Shown here piece by piece: positions 1 through 7,769 of a stretch of 9,252 nt of DNA. Origin of the DNA: Desulfobacula sp. (GTDB lineage: Bacteria; Desulfobacterota; Desulfobacteria; Desulfobacterales; Desulfobacteraceae); the NCBI GenBank assembly GCA_018702715.1, contig JABIYQ010000620.1:1-9252 (forward strand), in the 5' to 3' direction. Under the pieces are notes generated by a model that was given only the letters and a program-made list of their open reading frames with translations, did not search any database and had not been told where the DNA came from. The translations under genes were made by a program, and so were the position numbers. Positions within the stretch are counted from its first letter, which is position 1; the number at the start of each line of letters is the position of its first letter.

Positions 1-863
1 CCATTGGGTGGATGACCAACCTCTTTCAAAGGGGAATGGCATCTTTAAAAAGGATTAATATTCTTTTAGACTCAATGCCGGATGTAAGATCTCCTGAAAA
101 TCCGACTATTCTTTCAAAGGTGAAAGGAAACATAGTATTTGACGATGTCAGTTTTGCCTATGACAAGGACAAAGCAATTCTTTCAAATATTAATTTTAAG
201 ATAGATCCGGGCAGTTCCATCGGTATCAGCGGCCCTCCTGGTTCCGGAAAAAGCAGCCTGATCCAGTTGATTCCAAGGCTTTACAATACGACTGCTGGAA
301 AAATCACCATAGATGGTCTTGATCTGAACACCCTGGATCTTGATTTTCTAAGAGGGAATATTGCTTTTATGCCCCAGGAATCCTTTCTTTTTTCAGGTAC
401 GATAAAAGAAAATATTCTCATGGGAAAAAATGTGGATAAAAAAAGGCTTGATCAGATTATCGAAGTCTGCTGCCTTAAAGACAGTCTGGAAAAAATGCCT
501 GACGGCCTTGATACCCTTGTTGGCGAAAGGGGTATCACCCTTTCCGGAGGACAAAAACAAAGAATTGCTCTTGCCCGGACATTGATGCGCCAAAAGCCCA
601 TCACAATTCTGGATGACCCTATCAGTCAGGTGGACACCCATACGGCATCCAAAATTATTTCACAACTGAACCAGATGAATTTAAATGCCACCTTTATTAT
701 CATATCCCACAGGATCTCAGCCCTGGCATCCTGCAACACTATTTTTATACTGAAAAACGGTGGGATCAATCATTTTGGAACCCATGAAAACCTCATTCAA
801 ACAGATCGCTTTTATAAAGAATCTTATCAGGTGCAGCAGTTTGAGGAGGGATATGGAGACTGA
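1..863 (+). CDS. ABC exporter half-transporter, 3' part (degenerate-site subunit of a heterodimer)
   Basis: The reading frame is open from base 3 and enters from outside the window, so the membrane domain is missing apart from its last residues. The rest is a complete exporter-type nucleotide-binding domain. Counting from the Met at base 12: Walker A GPPGSGKSS at 74-82, Q-loop Q122, signature LSGGQ at 177-181, Walker B at 197-202 and switch His233. The residue after the Walker B Asp is Asp202, not the catalytic Glu, and the D-loop reads SQVD. Family knowledge: this replacement marks the non-hydrolysing site of heterodimeric exporters such as TM287/288, BmrCD and MdlAB. The stop codon overlaps the start of the partner gene by 11 bases, which implies coupled translation and a 1:1 complex in the inner membrane. 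The substrate (drug, lipid or peptide) cannot be read from the sequence. The Met at 12 is internal, not the true start. Confidence 0.93.
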   Translation, partial: IGWMTNLFQRGMASLKRINILLDSMPDVRSPENPTILSKVKGNIVFDDVSFAYDKDKAILSNINFKIDPGSSIGISGPPGSGKSSLIQLIPRLYNTTAGKITIDGLDLNTLDLDFLRGNIAFMPQESFLFSGTIKENILMGKNVDKKRLDQIIEVCCLKDSLEKMPDGLDTLVGERGITLSGGQKQRIALARTLMRQKPITILDDPISQVDTHTASKIISQLNQMNLNATFIIISHRISALASCNTIFILKNGGINHFGTHENLIQTDRFYKESYQVQQFEEGYGD

Positions 864-2649
864 TATTAATTTTCAGGAAAAAGAGATCAGGCTTGCAGAT
901 CTTGCTGTTTCTATAGAATTATGGCCTTTTATCAGGCCATACGCATGGATGCTGATCCTGTCAACTTTTCTGGTGACTCTGGTCACCTGCTTTGAACTGC
1001 TCATGCCGCTTTTGATTCAAAAGGCCTTTGATGGATTTATCGTTCCAGTGGGCCTTGAACAAGGCATCCGGTTTCTGGGTTTTAAAATTGAATCTTTTAA
1101 AACGTTTTGCATGTTTTTTTCCATATTTATTATAGCTTCATTTGTAATTGATTTTTTCCAGAGTCTTTTCATGGAATACACGGGCCAGAAAATCATACTG
1201 AACCTGCGCTGTGCAATGTTCACCCACATGACATTTCTGCCCGTGGCCTTTTATGATAAAAACTCAAGCGGACGGTTGGTATCCCGTGTGGCAGGTGATG
1301 TTGAAAACATGAATGAAATGTTTACAAGTGTCCTGATCTTTATTTTTAAAGATCTTATGATGATGGCAGGCATTCTTTTGATCCTTTACACAATTGACAT
1401 CAAGCTTGCTTTTTATCTGTCCCTGCTGGTTCCGCTTATTGTGATCAGTATTATTCTGTTTTCAAAAATTCTGCGCAATGCGTTTAGAACGATCCGGCAG
1501 AAATTAGCTGAAATCAACCACAGTTTTTCAGAAGCCCTTACAGGGATAAAAATCATCCAGACAACATCCAGCCAGAACAGGTTTCTACAACGGTTTAAAA
1601 ACCTTAATTTTGAACATTTCACGGCTGCTGTGTTTCAGATTAAAATATTTTCCATATTTATGCCCTTTATTGGTTTTTTAGGTGTATTAAGTGTTGCCAT
1701 CATCATCTGGGGTGGAAGCTTTGGAGTTGTTGAAAAATCTCTGACATTAGGGGAGCTTGTGGCTTTTTTAACTTATATGAAACTTTTTTTCAGGCCCTTA
1801 AGAGAGCTGTCTGAAAAATTTAATCTGCTCCAGAGTGCCATGGCTTCGGCAGAGCGGATTGTCAATGTACTCAACAATGATAAGGCAAAACAACGAATCA
1901 GTAAAACAAGACACAGGATTGATAAAATTTCCAGCATCAACTTTGACCAGGTGAATTTTTCATATGACCAGAAAACAATGGTATTAAAAAATATCAGTTT
2001 TCATCTGGAAAAAGGAAAGTCCATTGGTATCGTGGGGCAGACAGGATCCGGCAAAAGTTCCATTATAAACCTGATCACAGGCTTCTATGAAACAGATGAT
2101 GGAAATATTTTTATCAACCATATCAACACCAATTCAATCAATATAAAAGATATCAGGAATAAGACCGCACTTGTCATGCAGGACCCTGTTCTCTTTTCCG
2201 GCACTATCCGAGAAAATATTGCGCCTTCAGGAATGGATATGGATAATGCCCGGCTTGAAAAAGCGTTACATAATGGAAACTGTGATTTTTTATTTGAAAC
2301 ATTTTCCGGGCTTGACACAATGATAAAAGAGGGGGGACGTCCTTTATCCAGTGGGCAGAAACAGCTTGTATGCATTGCAAGGGCCTTTGCTTTTAACCCT
2401 GACCTGATTATTTTTGATGAAGCAACATCCTACATGGATTCCCAGTCAGAGCAAAAGGTTCATGATGCAATGAACAAACTCATGAAAGGGAGGCTTTCCA
2501 TTATCATCGCCCACAGGCTGTCCACTGTAAGAAATTGTGATACCATCCTTCTTTTAAGGGATGGGACAATCAGGGAGCAGGGGTCTCACAATGAACTTGT
2601 GGATTTAAAGGGTGAATATTACCATCTTTTGAAAAAAGAAAAAATCTGA
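853..2649 (+). CDS. ABC exporter half-transporter, consensus-Walker-B subunit of the heterodimer
   Basis: This is a 598-residue fused membrane-plus-ATPase protein of normal length for the MsbA/MdlB/TM288 class. The ATG at 853 is chosen because GAGGAGGG at 843-850 lies just upstream and the N-terminus then fits the family. The in-frame ATG at 760 would add 31 residues buried in the preceding gene. Membrane segments lie near residues 33-55, 84-106, 160-180, 183-205, 265-290 and 297-315. The ATPase domain has Walker A GQTGSGKSS at 395-403, Q443, signature LSSGQ at 498-502, Walker B LIIFDE at 518-523 with catalytic Glu523, and His554. The off-consensus signature pairs in trans with the partner's Asp-containing Walker B, so one composite site is degenerate and the other is intact. 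Residues 171-247 recur in a second, truncated copy at the right end of the window. The substrate is unknown. Confidence 0.96.
   Translation: METDINFQEKEIRLADLAVSIELWPFIRPYAWMLILSTFLVTLVTCFELLMPLLIQKAFDGFIVPVGLEQGIRFLGFKIESFKTFCMFFSIFIIASFVIDFFQSLFMEYTGQKIILNLRCAMFTHMTFLPVAFYDKNSSGRLVSRVAGDVENMNEMFTSVLIFIFKDLMMMAGILLILYTIDIKLAFYLSLLVPLIVISIILFSKILRNAFRTIRQKLAEINHSFSEALTGIKIIQTTSSQNRFLQRFKNLNFEHFTAAVFQIKIFSIFMPFIGFLGVLSVAIIIWGGSFGVVEKSLTLGELVAFLTYMKLFFRPLRELSEKFNLLQSAMASAERIVNVLNNDKAKQRISKTRHRIDKISSINFDQVNFSYDQKTMVLKNISFHLEKGKSIGIVGQTGSGKSSIINLITGFYETDDGNIFINHINTNSINIKDIRNKTALVMQDPVLFSGTIRENIAPSGMDMDNARLEKALHNGNCDFLFETFSGLDTMIKEGGRPLSSGQKQLVCIARAFAFNPDLIIFDEATSYMDSQSEQKVHDAMNKLMKGRLSIIIAHRLSTVRNCDTILLLRDGTIREQGSHNELVDLKGEYYHLLKKEKI
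1363..1593 (+). repeat. Direct repeat, left copy (inside exporter gene)
   Basis: This segment encodes residues 171-247 of the second exporter subunit, from its third membrane helix into the long cytoplasmic helix. It aligns without gaps to 9022-9252, with 18 mismatches in 231 positions by hand count (about 92% identical) and 69 of 77 residues identical. The right copy runs off the window, so the repeat may be longer. The left boundary is sharp: bases before 1363 do not match those before 9022. Confidence 0.95.
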
Positions 2650-2662
2650 TATCTATAGATAT
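2649..2662. repeat. 14-bp perfect palindrome after exporter gene
   Basis: ATATCTATAGATAT is its own reverse complement and begins in the stop codon of the exporter gene. It is pure A+T except for one C and one G, and it is not followed by a T-run that would make it a terminator. It could be an operator-like site or chance. Confidence 0.4.
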
Positions 2663-2819
2663 TCAATAATATTTTCATTCCAAGCTAATTGTTTTTTACA
2701 TGAAAAATTTAGTCCTGAGATACTTTTTCCCTGCACCATTGATTATTATCCCAAATAGATGTTTAATAGAATACATCAAAACTTGGCAACTTATGACAAT
2801 TTTCTATTCGGGTAAAAAG

Positions 2820-3146
2820 ATGCATAAAGAAATAAACAAATTAATCAATTCAATGGATGTGAAGCAGGACCGAGAGGATGCTGAGGCAAAAGCATATTCA
2901 ATAGCTAAATTCGGAGAGGATGCCTTAGATTTGCTTGTGCAGATGGGTGACACTACAAGCGAAAAAAGTATGGATACCGTAAAAAAGAAGAAAATACTCA
3001 GAGCCATTATCTTGACACTGTTGATTCTAATTAAAAAAAACAATACTTTATCATTCAAAGAGACAATGAGTTCAAAAGCAAAAAATCTCTTATTTAAGCT
3101 TGCCGCCCAAGGATATGAATCAGCAAAACAGGTTATCTATAAATAA
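2820..3146 (+). CDS. Hypothetical small helical protein
   Basis: I do not recognise this 108-residue protein. It is highly charged and predicted helical, with a strongly hydrophobic stretch near residues 62-72 (RAIILTLLILI). Phrases such as IAKFGEDALDLL and KLAAQGYESAKQV resemble helical-repeat (HEAT-like) packing, but no repeat is clear enough to name. In-frame ATGs exist at 2700 and 2793. The 2820 start is preferred because the 40 residues before it look non-coding, but none of the three has a convincing ribosome site. The gene ends exactly where the phosphate-transporter remnant begins, so it may itself be a remnant or may have arrived with the rearrangement. It could also be a chance open frame. 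Confidence 0.45.
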   Translation: MHKEINKLINSMDVKQDREDAEAKAYSIAKFGEDALDLLVQMGDTTSEKSMDTVKKKKILRAIILTLLILIKKNNTLSFKETMSSKAKNLLFKLAAQGYESAKQVIYK

Positions 3147-3708
3147 CGTTGTGGGGGTATTTGTTCCGATTTCACCATTTTCAGATATTTCCATTTGGGG
3201 GTTGATTAATTTTTCTACAGAGCAGCAACTGTTTTTCCTTGGTGGAATTGCAATTGCATTTGGAGTATTTACATATTCAAAAAGAGTTATGATGACTGTG
3301 GGATCAGGCATAATGGAATTGTCGCCTCTGGGTGCACTGGTGGCTGTCTGGTCCCACTCAATCGTACTCTTTATTTTTTCTTTTCAAGGGCTTGGGGAGT
3401 TTTTAAAATCCTATGGACTGCCGCCAATCCCTTTAGTTCCTGTTTCAAGTTCTCAGGCAATTGTTGGAGCAATTATAGGCATGGGATTATTAAAAGGAGG
3501 AAGAGAGATTAATTGGTCAATAGTAGGAGGGATTGCAAGCGGCTGGGTTACAACACCAATTATTGCAGCTTTGATAAGCTTTATATGCCTTTTTTTTATG
3601 CAAAATGTATTTATGCAGGAGACGTACAAATCTGTGCAGTATCAGCTTACACCCAAGGCTCAAATGGTAATGAGTAAACCAGGTATTGAAACATCCCAAC
3701 AATTTTAG
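3115..3708 (+). pseudogene. PiT-family inorganic phosphate transporter, 5'-truncated remnant
   Basis: The translated frame is the C-terminal half of a PiT (PHO-4) phosphate permease. Recognisable family features include NVVGVF near the start, which looks like the tail of the second GANDxAN-type motif, then KRVMMTVGSGI, and GLPPIPLVPVSSSQAIVGAIIG, which corresponds to the family's GLPxSTTHAxVGAxxG segment. After these come WSIVGGIASGWVTTPIIAAL and a final helix. Similarity starts at about base 3142, right after the stop of the preceding small gene. The first half of the protein, with the first substrate motif, is absent. ATG 3115 and TTG 3100 are only formal starts, since the bases before about 3142 belong to the neighbouring reading frame. 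PiT proteins use both halves to form the transport path, so this fragment is unlikely to work alone. Its stop codon lies in a strong inverted repeat. Confidence 0.82.
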
Positions 3709-3748
3709 TACATATTACATAAAGTTATTAAGTGATATGTACTAAAAT
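3702..3748. repeat. Long inverted repeat between pit remnant and potD
   Basis: The arms at 3702-3718 and 3732-3748 pair over 17 bp with a single G-T wobble around a 13-base loop. The core arm TAGTACATAT is perfectly mirrored by ATATGTACTA. It overlaps the TAG stop of the phosphate-transporter remnant and ends 46 bases before the binding-protein gene. The stem is A+T-rich and has no clear downstream T-run. It could be an operator, a weak terminator or an mRNA 5' leader structure for the operon, and the sequence alone does not decide. Confidence 0.7.
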
Positions 3749-3794
3749 AATTATAACGGGTATTTTATTACTTCAAACAAGAGAGGATTGAGAT

Positions 3795-4862
3795 ATGAAA
3801 AAATTAGTATTAGTCGGTTTAACAGCACTAGCAGTGATGTTTACATCAAATGCAGTTATGGCAGAAGGCACTTTAAGATTACTCACATGGAAAGGCTATG
3901 CACCAGCCAAACTTGTAAAAGATTTTGAGGAGAGAACAGGTATTGATGTAAAACTTACTTACTCCAACAATGAAGAGATGATTGCCAAGCTGAGAGCAAC
4001 ACGCGGTGGTGGATTCGATCTGGCTCAGCCAAGTCAGGACAGAATTTCTTTTGTACAGATGAAATTCCCGGTTTATCAACCAATTGATTACAGCCGGATA
4101 AACACAGGTCAGTTAGTCACGTCAATGGTTGAAGCTGTTAAGAGGAACACTGCAGTTGATGGTAAAGGTTATGGAGTCCCGCATTGTTACGGCACTACAG
4201 GCATGATCGTTAATAAAAAGCTGGCTCCCGAAGCTAATGACTGGTCAGATCTCTGGAATCCTAAATATGCTGGAAAAATTTCTTACAGACTGAAAAGACC
4301 TCTTCTTATTGCAACTGCATTTGGTATGGGCGAAGATCCTTTTGCACTCTATGGCGATATAGATGCTTACAGAGCATTAATGAAGAGAGTTGAAACAACA
4401 CTTATAGAAGGAAAAAAGTTCGTTAAAAATTACTGGACAAGTGGTGACACTCAGGTTGCAATTATCAAAAGTGGTGATGCAAATGTTATCTCGGGCTGGG
4501 ATGGAAAAGGCTGGACTCTGCACAAAACCAATCCTGATATTGATTTTATAGCACCTAAAAGTGGAGCCCTTGGCTGGATTGATACTTTTGCAATACCTGC
4601 AAAATCAGAAAATCTTGATGCTGCATACAAGTGGATAAATTTTATGCTGGAGCCTAAAAATGCAGCCTACTTTACCAATCAAGAGGGGTACGGCACAGCT
4701 TCTGCCGGCGCACTTGAATTTCTCAATGATGAAATCAAGGCAAATTTCAGCCGGTCATTTCCGCCAAAAGATCTTGATAACATAAAATGGCATCCACCAG
4801 TTCCAGCAGGTTTTGAAAAAATTGAGGCAAAAGTTCTCGATAGAATTAAAGCAGCAAAATAG
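3795..4862 (+). CDS. potD: PotD-like periplasmic solute-binding protein
   Basis: The 355-residue protein starts with a Sec signal peptide (MKK, hydrophobic core, VMA) likely cut after Ala23. GAGAGGA at 3781-3787 gives a good ribosome site. It is the ligand-capturing component of the importer encoded downstream. Alignment by eye with E. coli PotD keeps the aromatic ligand cage and one anchor: Trp32 and Tyr35 (PotD W34, Y37), Ser80 (S83), Trp235 (W229), Trp261/Asp263 (W255/D257) and Tyr299 (Y293). The PotD stretch that supplies Asp168 and Glu171 is replaced by RLKRP at 165-169, and PotD Tyr85 aligns with Asp82. PotD residue numbers are from memory of the published structure. The family assignment is firm. 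A polyamine substrate is doubtful, and a compound with both a cationic head and a phosphate is a better guess. Confidence 0.9.
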   Translation: MKKLVLVGLTALAVMFTSNAVMAEGTLRLLTWKGYAPAKLVKDFEERTGIDVKLTYSNNEEMIAKLRATRGGGFDLAQPSQDRISFVQMKFPVYQPIDYSRINTGQLVTSMVEAVKRNTAVDGKGYGVPHCYGTTGMIVNKKLAPEANDWSDLWNPKYAGKISYRLKRPLLIATAFGMGEDPFALYGDIDAYRALMKRVETTLIEGKKFVKNYWTSGDTQVAIIKSGDANVISGWDGKGWTLHKTNPDIDFIAPKSGALGWIDTFAIPAKSENLDAAYKWINFMLEPKNAAYFTNQEGYGTASAGALEFLNDEIKANFSRSFPPKDLDNIKWHPPVPAGFEKIEAKVLDRIKAAK

Positions 4863-4878
4863 ATCCTATGGAAAAATT

Positions 4879-4911
4879 TGAACAACTCTGAAAAAACTTC
4901 AGAGTTGTTCA
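4879..4911 (+). promoter_or_regulatory. Intercistronic hairpin between potD and potA
   Basis: GAACAACTCTGAA at 4880-4892 pairs perfectly with TTCAGAGTTGTTC at 4898-4910 around a 5-base loop, and one further T-A pair extends the stem. It lies 17 bases after the potD stop. The following bases (ATTTGACC) are not a real T-run. Family knowledge: hairpins after binding-protein genes, as in malE-malF, stabilise or attenuate the mRNA so that the periplasmic protein is made in excess of the membrane parts. That role is inferred here. The remaining gap up to 4983 shows only the AGGA ribosome site at 4975-4978. Confidence 0.72.
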
Positions 4912-4983
4912 TTTGACCTGCCTGAAACTTTCCAGGAATGTCCATTGCAATTATTCAACAAACAATAATTACTTAGGATCTAT

Positions 4984-6042
4984 ATGAGTTATGTCTTAGA
5001 AATTAAAAATGTTACAAAAAAATTTGGAGACTTTAAAGCCGTTGATTCAGTGAGTTTTAATGTGGAAGATGGGGGGTTTTTTTCCATCCTCGGTGGATCT
5101 GGCTGTGGGAAAACAACACTTTTACGAATGATCTCAGGTTTTGAGGAGGTAACTCACGGAGACCTTCTTGTTCGTGGTAAATCAATGGAAGCAATTCCTC
5201 CTGAAAGAAGACCTGTCAACATTATTTTTCAAAACCTAGCACTTTTTCCTATGATGAATGTTGAGAAAAATGTTGCCTTTGGTCTACAGAGACAGCGCCT
5301 GCCAAAAAAAGAGGTGAACACCCGGGTTGAAGAAATGTTGGAACGTGTTGGGCTGACAGGATTTGAAAAAAAGAAAGTAACTGAACTTTCAGGGGGTCAA
5401 CGTCAGCGTGTAGCAATTGCCAGATCCCTTGTTTTAAACCCATCAATCCTTCTTTTGGATGAGCCTCTTGGTGCATTGGACAGAAAACTTCGGGAACATA
5501 TGAAGATTGAACTCAAAATGCTGCAAAAAGAGATTGGGACAACATTTATTTACATTACCCATGATCAGTCAGAAGCTTTGGTAATGAGTGATCGAGTTGC
5601 TGTAATGAATCAGGGACGCTTTGAACAGATTGATACTCCGAAGAACCTGTATAAAAATCCTAAAACATCTTTTGTTGCTGGTTTTGTAGGAGAGAGTAAC
5701 GAATTTGATGTAACAGGTTATGCTGATGGTATATTAACAACAAAGCATGGCTACAAGTTAAACAAACCAGATCTTGATTTTCAGCCAAAAAAACTTTTTA
5801 TGCGGCCAGAAGCATTTATTCTCAATCCAACTGAGGAGTTAGAAGATATTGAACTCATAGAGATGAAAGTCAAAACTATTTTATTTGACGGATCCAATAC
5901 TAAAATATCGGCAACCATTAAACAGAGCCAGGATGAAGTGCTTATTGCCTTGCCGCAAAATGCCCAGTTTGAAGATTTGCAGGAAGGTGATGATGTGCAG
6001 GCAGGTATCCATTACGACGATATAAAATGTTACCGGGATTAG
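4984..6042 (+). CDS. potA: PotA-like importer ATPase
   Basis: The 352-residue cytoplasmic ATPase powers the importer. Walker A GGSGCGKTT is at 37-45, Q-loop Q83, signature LSGGQ at 135-139, Walker B ILLLDE at 155-160 with catalytic Glu160, D-loop GALD at 163-166 and switch His193. All are consensus. From about residue 235 a C-terminal regulatory TOBE domain follows (MRPEAF near 273-278), as in PotA and other CUT/POT-class ATPases, and the total length fits the family. ATG 4984 follows AGGA at 4975-4978 with 5 bases of spacing. Only 4 bases separate its stop from the first permease gene. Nothing is degenerate. The ATPase alone does not tell which substrate the system carries. Confidence 0.95.
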   Translation: MSYVLEIKNVTKKFGDFKAVDSVSFNVEDGGFFSILGGSGCGKTTLLRMISGFEEVTHGDLLVRGKSMEAIPPERRPVNIIFQNLALFPMMNVEKNVAFGLQRQRLPKKEVNTRVEEMLERVGLTGFEKKKVTELSGGQRQRVAIARSLVLNPSILLLDEPLGALDRKLREHMKIELKMLQKEIGTTFIYITHDQSEALVMSDRVAVMNQGRFEQIDTPKNLYKNPKTSFVAGFVGESNEFDVTGYADGILTTKHGYKLNKPDLDFQPKKLFMRPEAFILNPTEELEDIELIEMKVKTILFDGSNTKISATIKQSQDEVLIALPQNAQFEDLQEGDDVQAGIHYDDIKCYRD

Positions 6043-6046
6043 AACA

Positions 6047-6901
6047 ATGAAAAAAACAAGCAGCACATTTTATCTTTTATTAATACCCGTCCTGTTATGG
6101 CTGATAGTTTTGATAGTGGTTCCCCATATGGATTTGATGTTCAAATCATTTAGACTGGAAACTGATGAAGGGAATATGATCTTTTCTTTGAACAATTATC
6201 TGACATTTTTCCAGGACGAAATCTATTGGCTCACCTTTGTTAAAACTGCATTATACTCCATATTTGTTACATTTCTTGCATTTGTAGTTACCTTTCCTGT
6301 TGCATTTTATCTAACAAAAGTAATAGGGAAACAATATAGTGGTTTTATGACACTGCTGCTTCTTATTCCTATCTGGATAGGAGAGCTTGTAACTGTTTAT
6401 GGATGGATGATTTTACTTAGAGACAATGGTGTGATCAATAATTTTCTCATGAAAATCGGGTTGATTAATTCGCCCATTGAGATGCTGTTCACCAATTTCA
6501 GCATGACCATTGGTCTGTTGTATATGTCCATGTTGTTTATGATAGTTCCCATGATGTCGGCATTGGACAGTCTTGATGACTCTTTAATTGAGGCTGCCAG
6601 TGACCTTGGTGCCTCAAAATGGACCATCTTTCGCCAGATTATCATTCCTTATACAACTCCTGGTATTGTATCAGGCGGCATTATTGTCTTTATGCTGGTA
6701 ATTGGTGACTTTGTTGCTCCAAATATTCTGGGTGGTAAAAGCTCGTTGTGGTTCACAGAGCAGATATATAATAAATTCCTGGCCTCCTTTAACTGGGAGG
6801 AGGGTGCTGCATTCGGCTTCTTACTGCTGCTCTTATCTTCAATTATTATTTGGGTAGCGCTTAAATTAACAGGACAAAAACTTGAGAGGGTAGGATCATG
6901 A
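6047..6901 (+). CDS. potB: PotB-like importer permease
   Basis: The 284-residue inner-membrane protein has about six membrane segments (near 9-28, 65-90, 98-122, 150-172, 205-222 and 253-273). The cytoplasmic coupling loop carries the EAA motif EAASDLGASKWTIFRQIIIP at 182-201, with the conserved Gly188 that contacts the ATPase. Length and layout match PotB/PotH. The gene starts 4 bases after the ATPase stop, with a weak GGGA site inside the end of potA, so translation is probably coupled. Its stop overlaps the next start as ATGA at 6898-6901. It forms the translocation channel with the following permease. Confidence 0.94.
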   Translation: MKKTSSTFYLLLIPVLLWLIVLIVVPHMDLMFKSFRLETDEGNMIFSLNNYLTFFQDEIYWLTFVKTALYSIFVTFLAFVVTFPVAFYLTKVIGKQYSGFMTLLLLIPIWIGELVTVYGWMILLRDNGVINNFLMKIGLINSPIEMLFTNFSMTIGLLYMSMLFMIVPMMSALDSLDDSLIEAASDLGASKWTIFRQIIIPYTTPGIVSGGIIVFMLVIGDFVAPNILGGKSSLWFTEQIYNKFLASFNWEEGAAFGFLLLLLSSIIIWVALKLTGQKLERVGS

Positions 6902-7752
6902 TACGTACGTTGCCACGATCACCACTTTATATTACAGGTTATCGTATATATATCCTCCTGTTCTATATTTTTCTTATAATGCCTCTGATCACAATCTGTG
7001 TTCTCGCATTTAATGATTCAAATTTTATAGCCCTTCCCTGGATGGGATTTTCTCTTGACTGGTTCTTTGCCAACACTGATGAACGCCTTGGGCTCTTTAA
7101 AGATCCAGATTTACTCCTAAGTGTCTGGACAAGTTTGCAAACCGGTTTTCTTGTTGCTCTCTTTTCAACAATAGTGGGTACTATTGCTGCTCTTTTGTTT
7201 GAAAATGAAAAATTCAGACTCAAAGGGCTGCTCTATTTTCTGGCTTTATCACCTTTGGTCATCCCAGGGGTGGTTCTGGGTATATCAATTCTGCTGAGTG
7301 CTACCAATGCCGGAATTTATCTTGAAGAGACTTTTGGAATAGATATTGAAATTCTTGCACCCAGCTTCTGGCTTGTTGTTATAGGCCAGTTCTCATTTTG
7401 TTCCACCTTTGTGATGCTTTTAGTTGGCGCCCGCCTGAAAAAATTTGATCCTGTACTTGAAGAGGCTGCATTAAGCCTTAGAGCTACAAAACTTCAAGTA
7501 ATCTGGCTTATCACAATCCCGTTTTTAAGGTCAGCTATTATTGGCGCTTTTGTTGTGGCATTTTTAATTAGTTTCTCAAATTTTAATACCACTATTTTTC
7601 TGGTTGGTTCAGATCCCACCCTGCCCGTTGATTTATACTCCAGGATCAAGTTCAGTTCAACACCAGTGCTTAATGCTGTATCGTTTATGATTGTATCATT
7701 TATAACGCTCTCTGCCATGGTTAACTTTGCCATGAATAGAAACAGAGAATAA
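6898..7752 (+). CDS. potC: PotC-like importer permease
   Basis: The second permease has 284 residues and about six membrane segments (near 15-38, 73-100, 108-133, 157-178, 210-232 and 257-276). The ATGA overlap with the previous gene and GAGAGGG at 6884-6890 fix the start. The EAA loop reads EEAALSLRATKLQVIWLITI at 188-207: the Glu-Ala-Ala is present, but the usually invariant Gly of EAAxxxG is Arg195. In PotC-type proteins this loop docks on the ATPase, so the change could tune coupling. The other subunit keeps its Gly. The protein is otherwise intact and is most likely functional. The phosphodiesterase gene follows after 17 bases in the same operon. Confidence 0.93.
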   Translation: MIRTLPRSPLYITGYRIYILLFYIFLIMPLITICVLAFNDSNFIALPWMGFSLDWFFANTDERLGLFKDPDLLLSVWTSLQTGFLVALFSTIVGTIAALLFENEKFRLKGLLYFLALSPLVIPGVVLGISILLSATNAGIYLEETFGIDIEILAPSFWLVVIGQFSFCSTFVMLLVGARLKKFDPVLEEAALSLRATKLQVIWLITIPFLRSAIIGAFVVAFLISFSNFNTTIFLVGSDPTLPVDLYSRIKFSSTPVLNAVSFMIVSFITLSAMVNFAMNRNRE

Positions 7753-7769
7753 AAATAGTTTAATACCTT

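Noticed and set aside
760..852. Longer start for the second exporter subunit at ATG 760
   Set aside because: The extra 31 residues overlap the preceding ATPase domain and do not resemble an exporter N-terminus. ATG 853 has a strong ribosome site.
2700..2819. Longer start for the small hypothetical protein
   Set aside because: The 40 extra residues have no ribosome site and look like translated non-coding sequence, although the choice is not certain.
3749..3780. TATAAC at 3752-3757 as a -10 box for the operon
   Set aside because: No convincing -35 element stands 16-18 bases upstream, and the region is so A+T-rich that such hexamers arise by chance.
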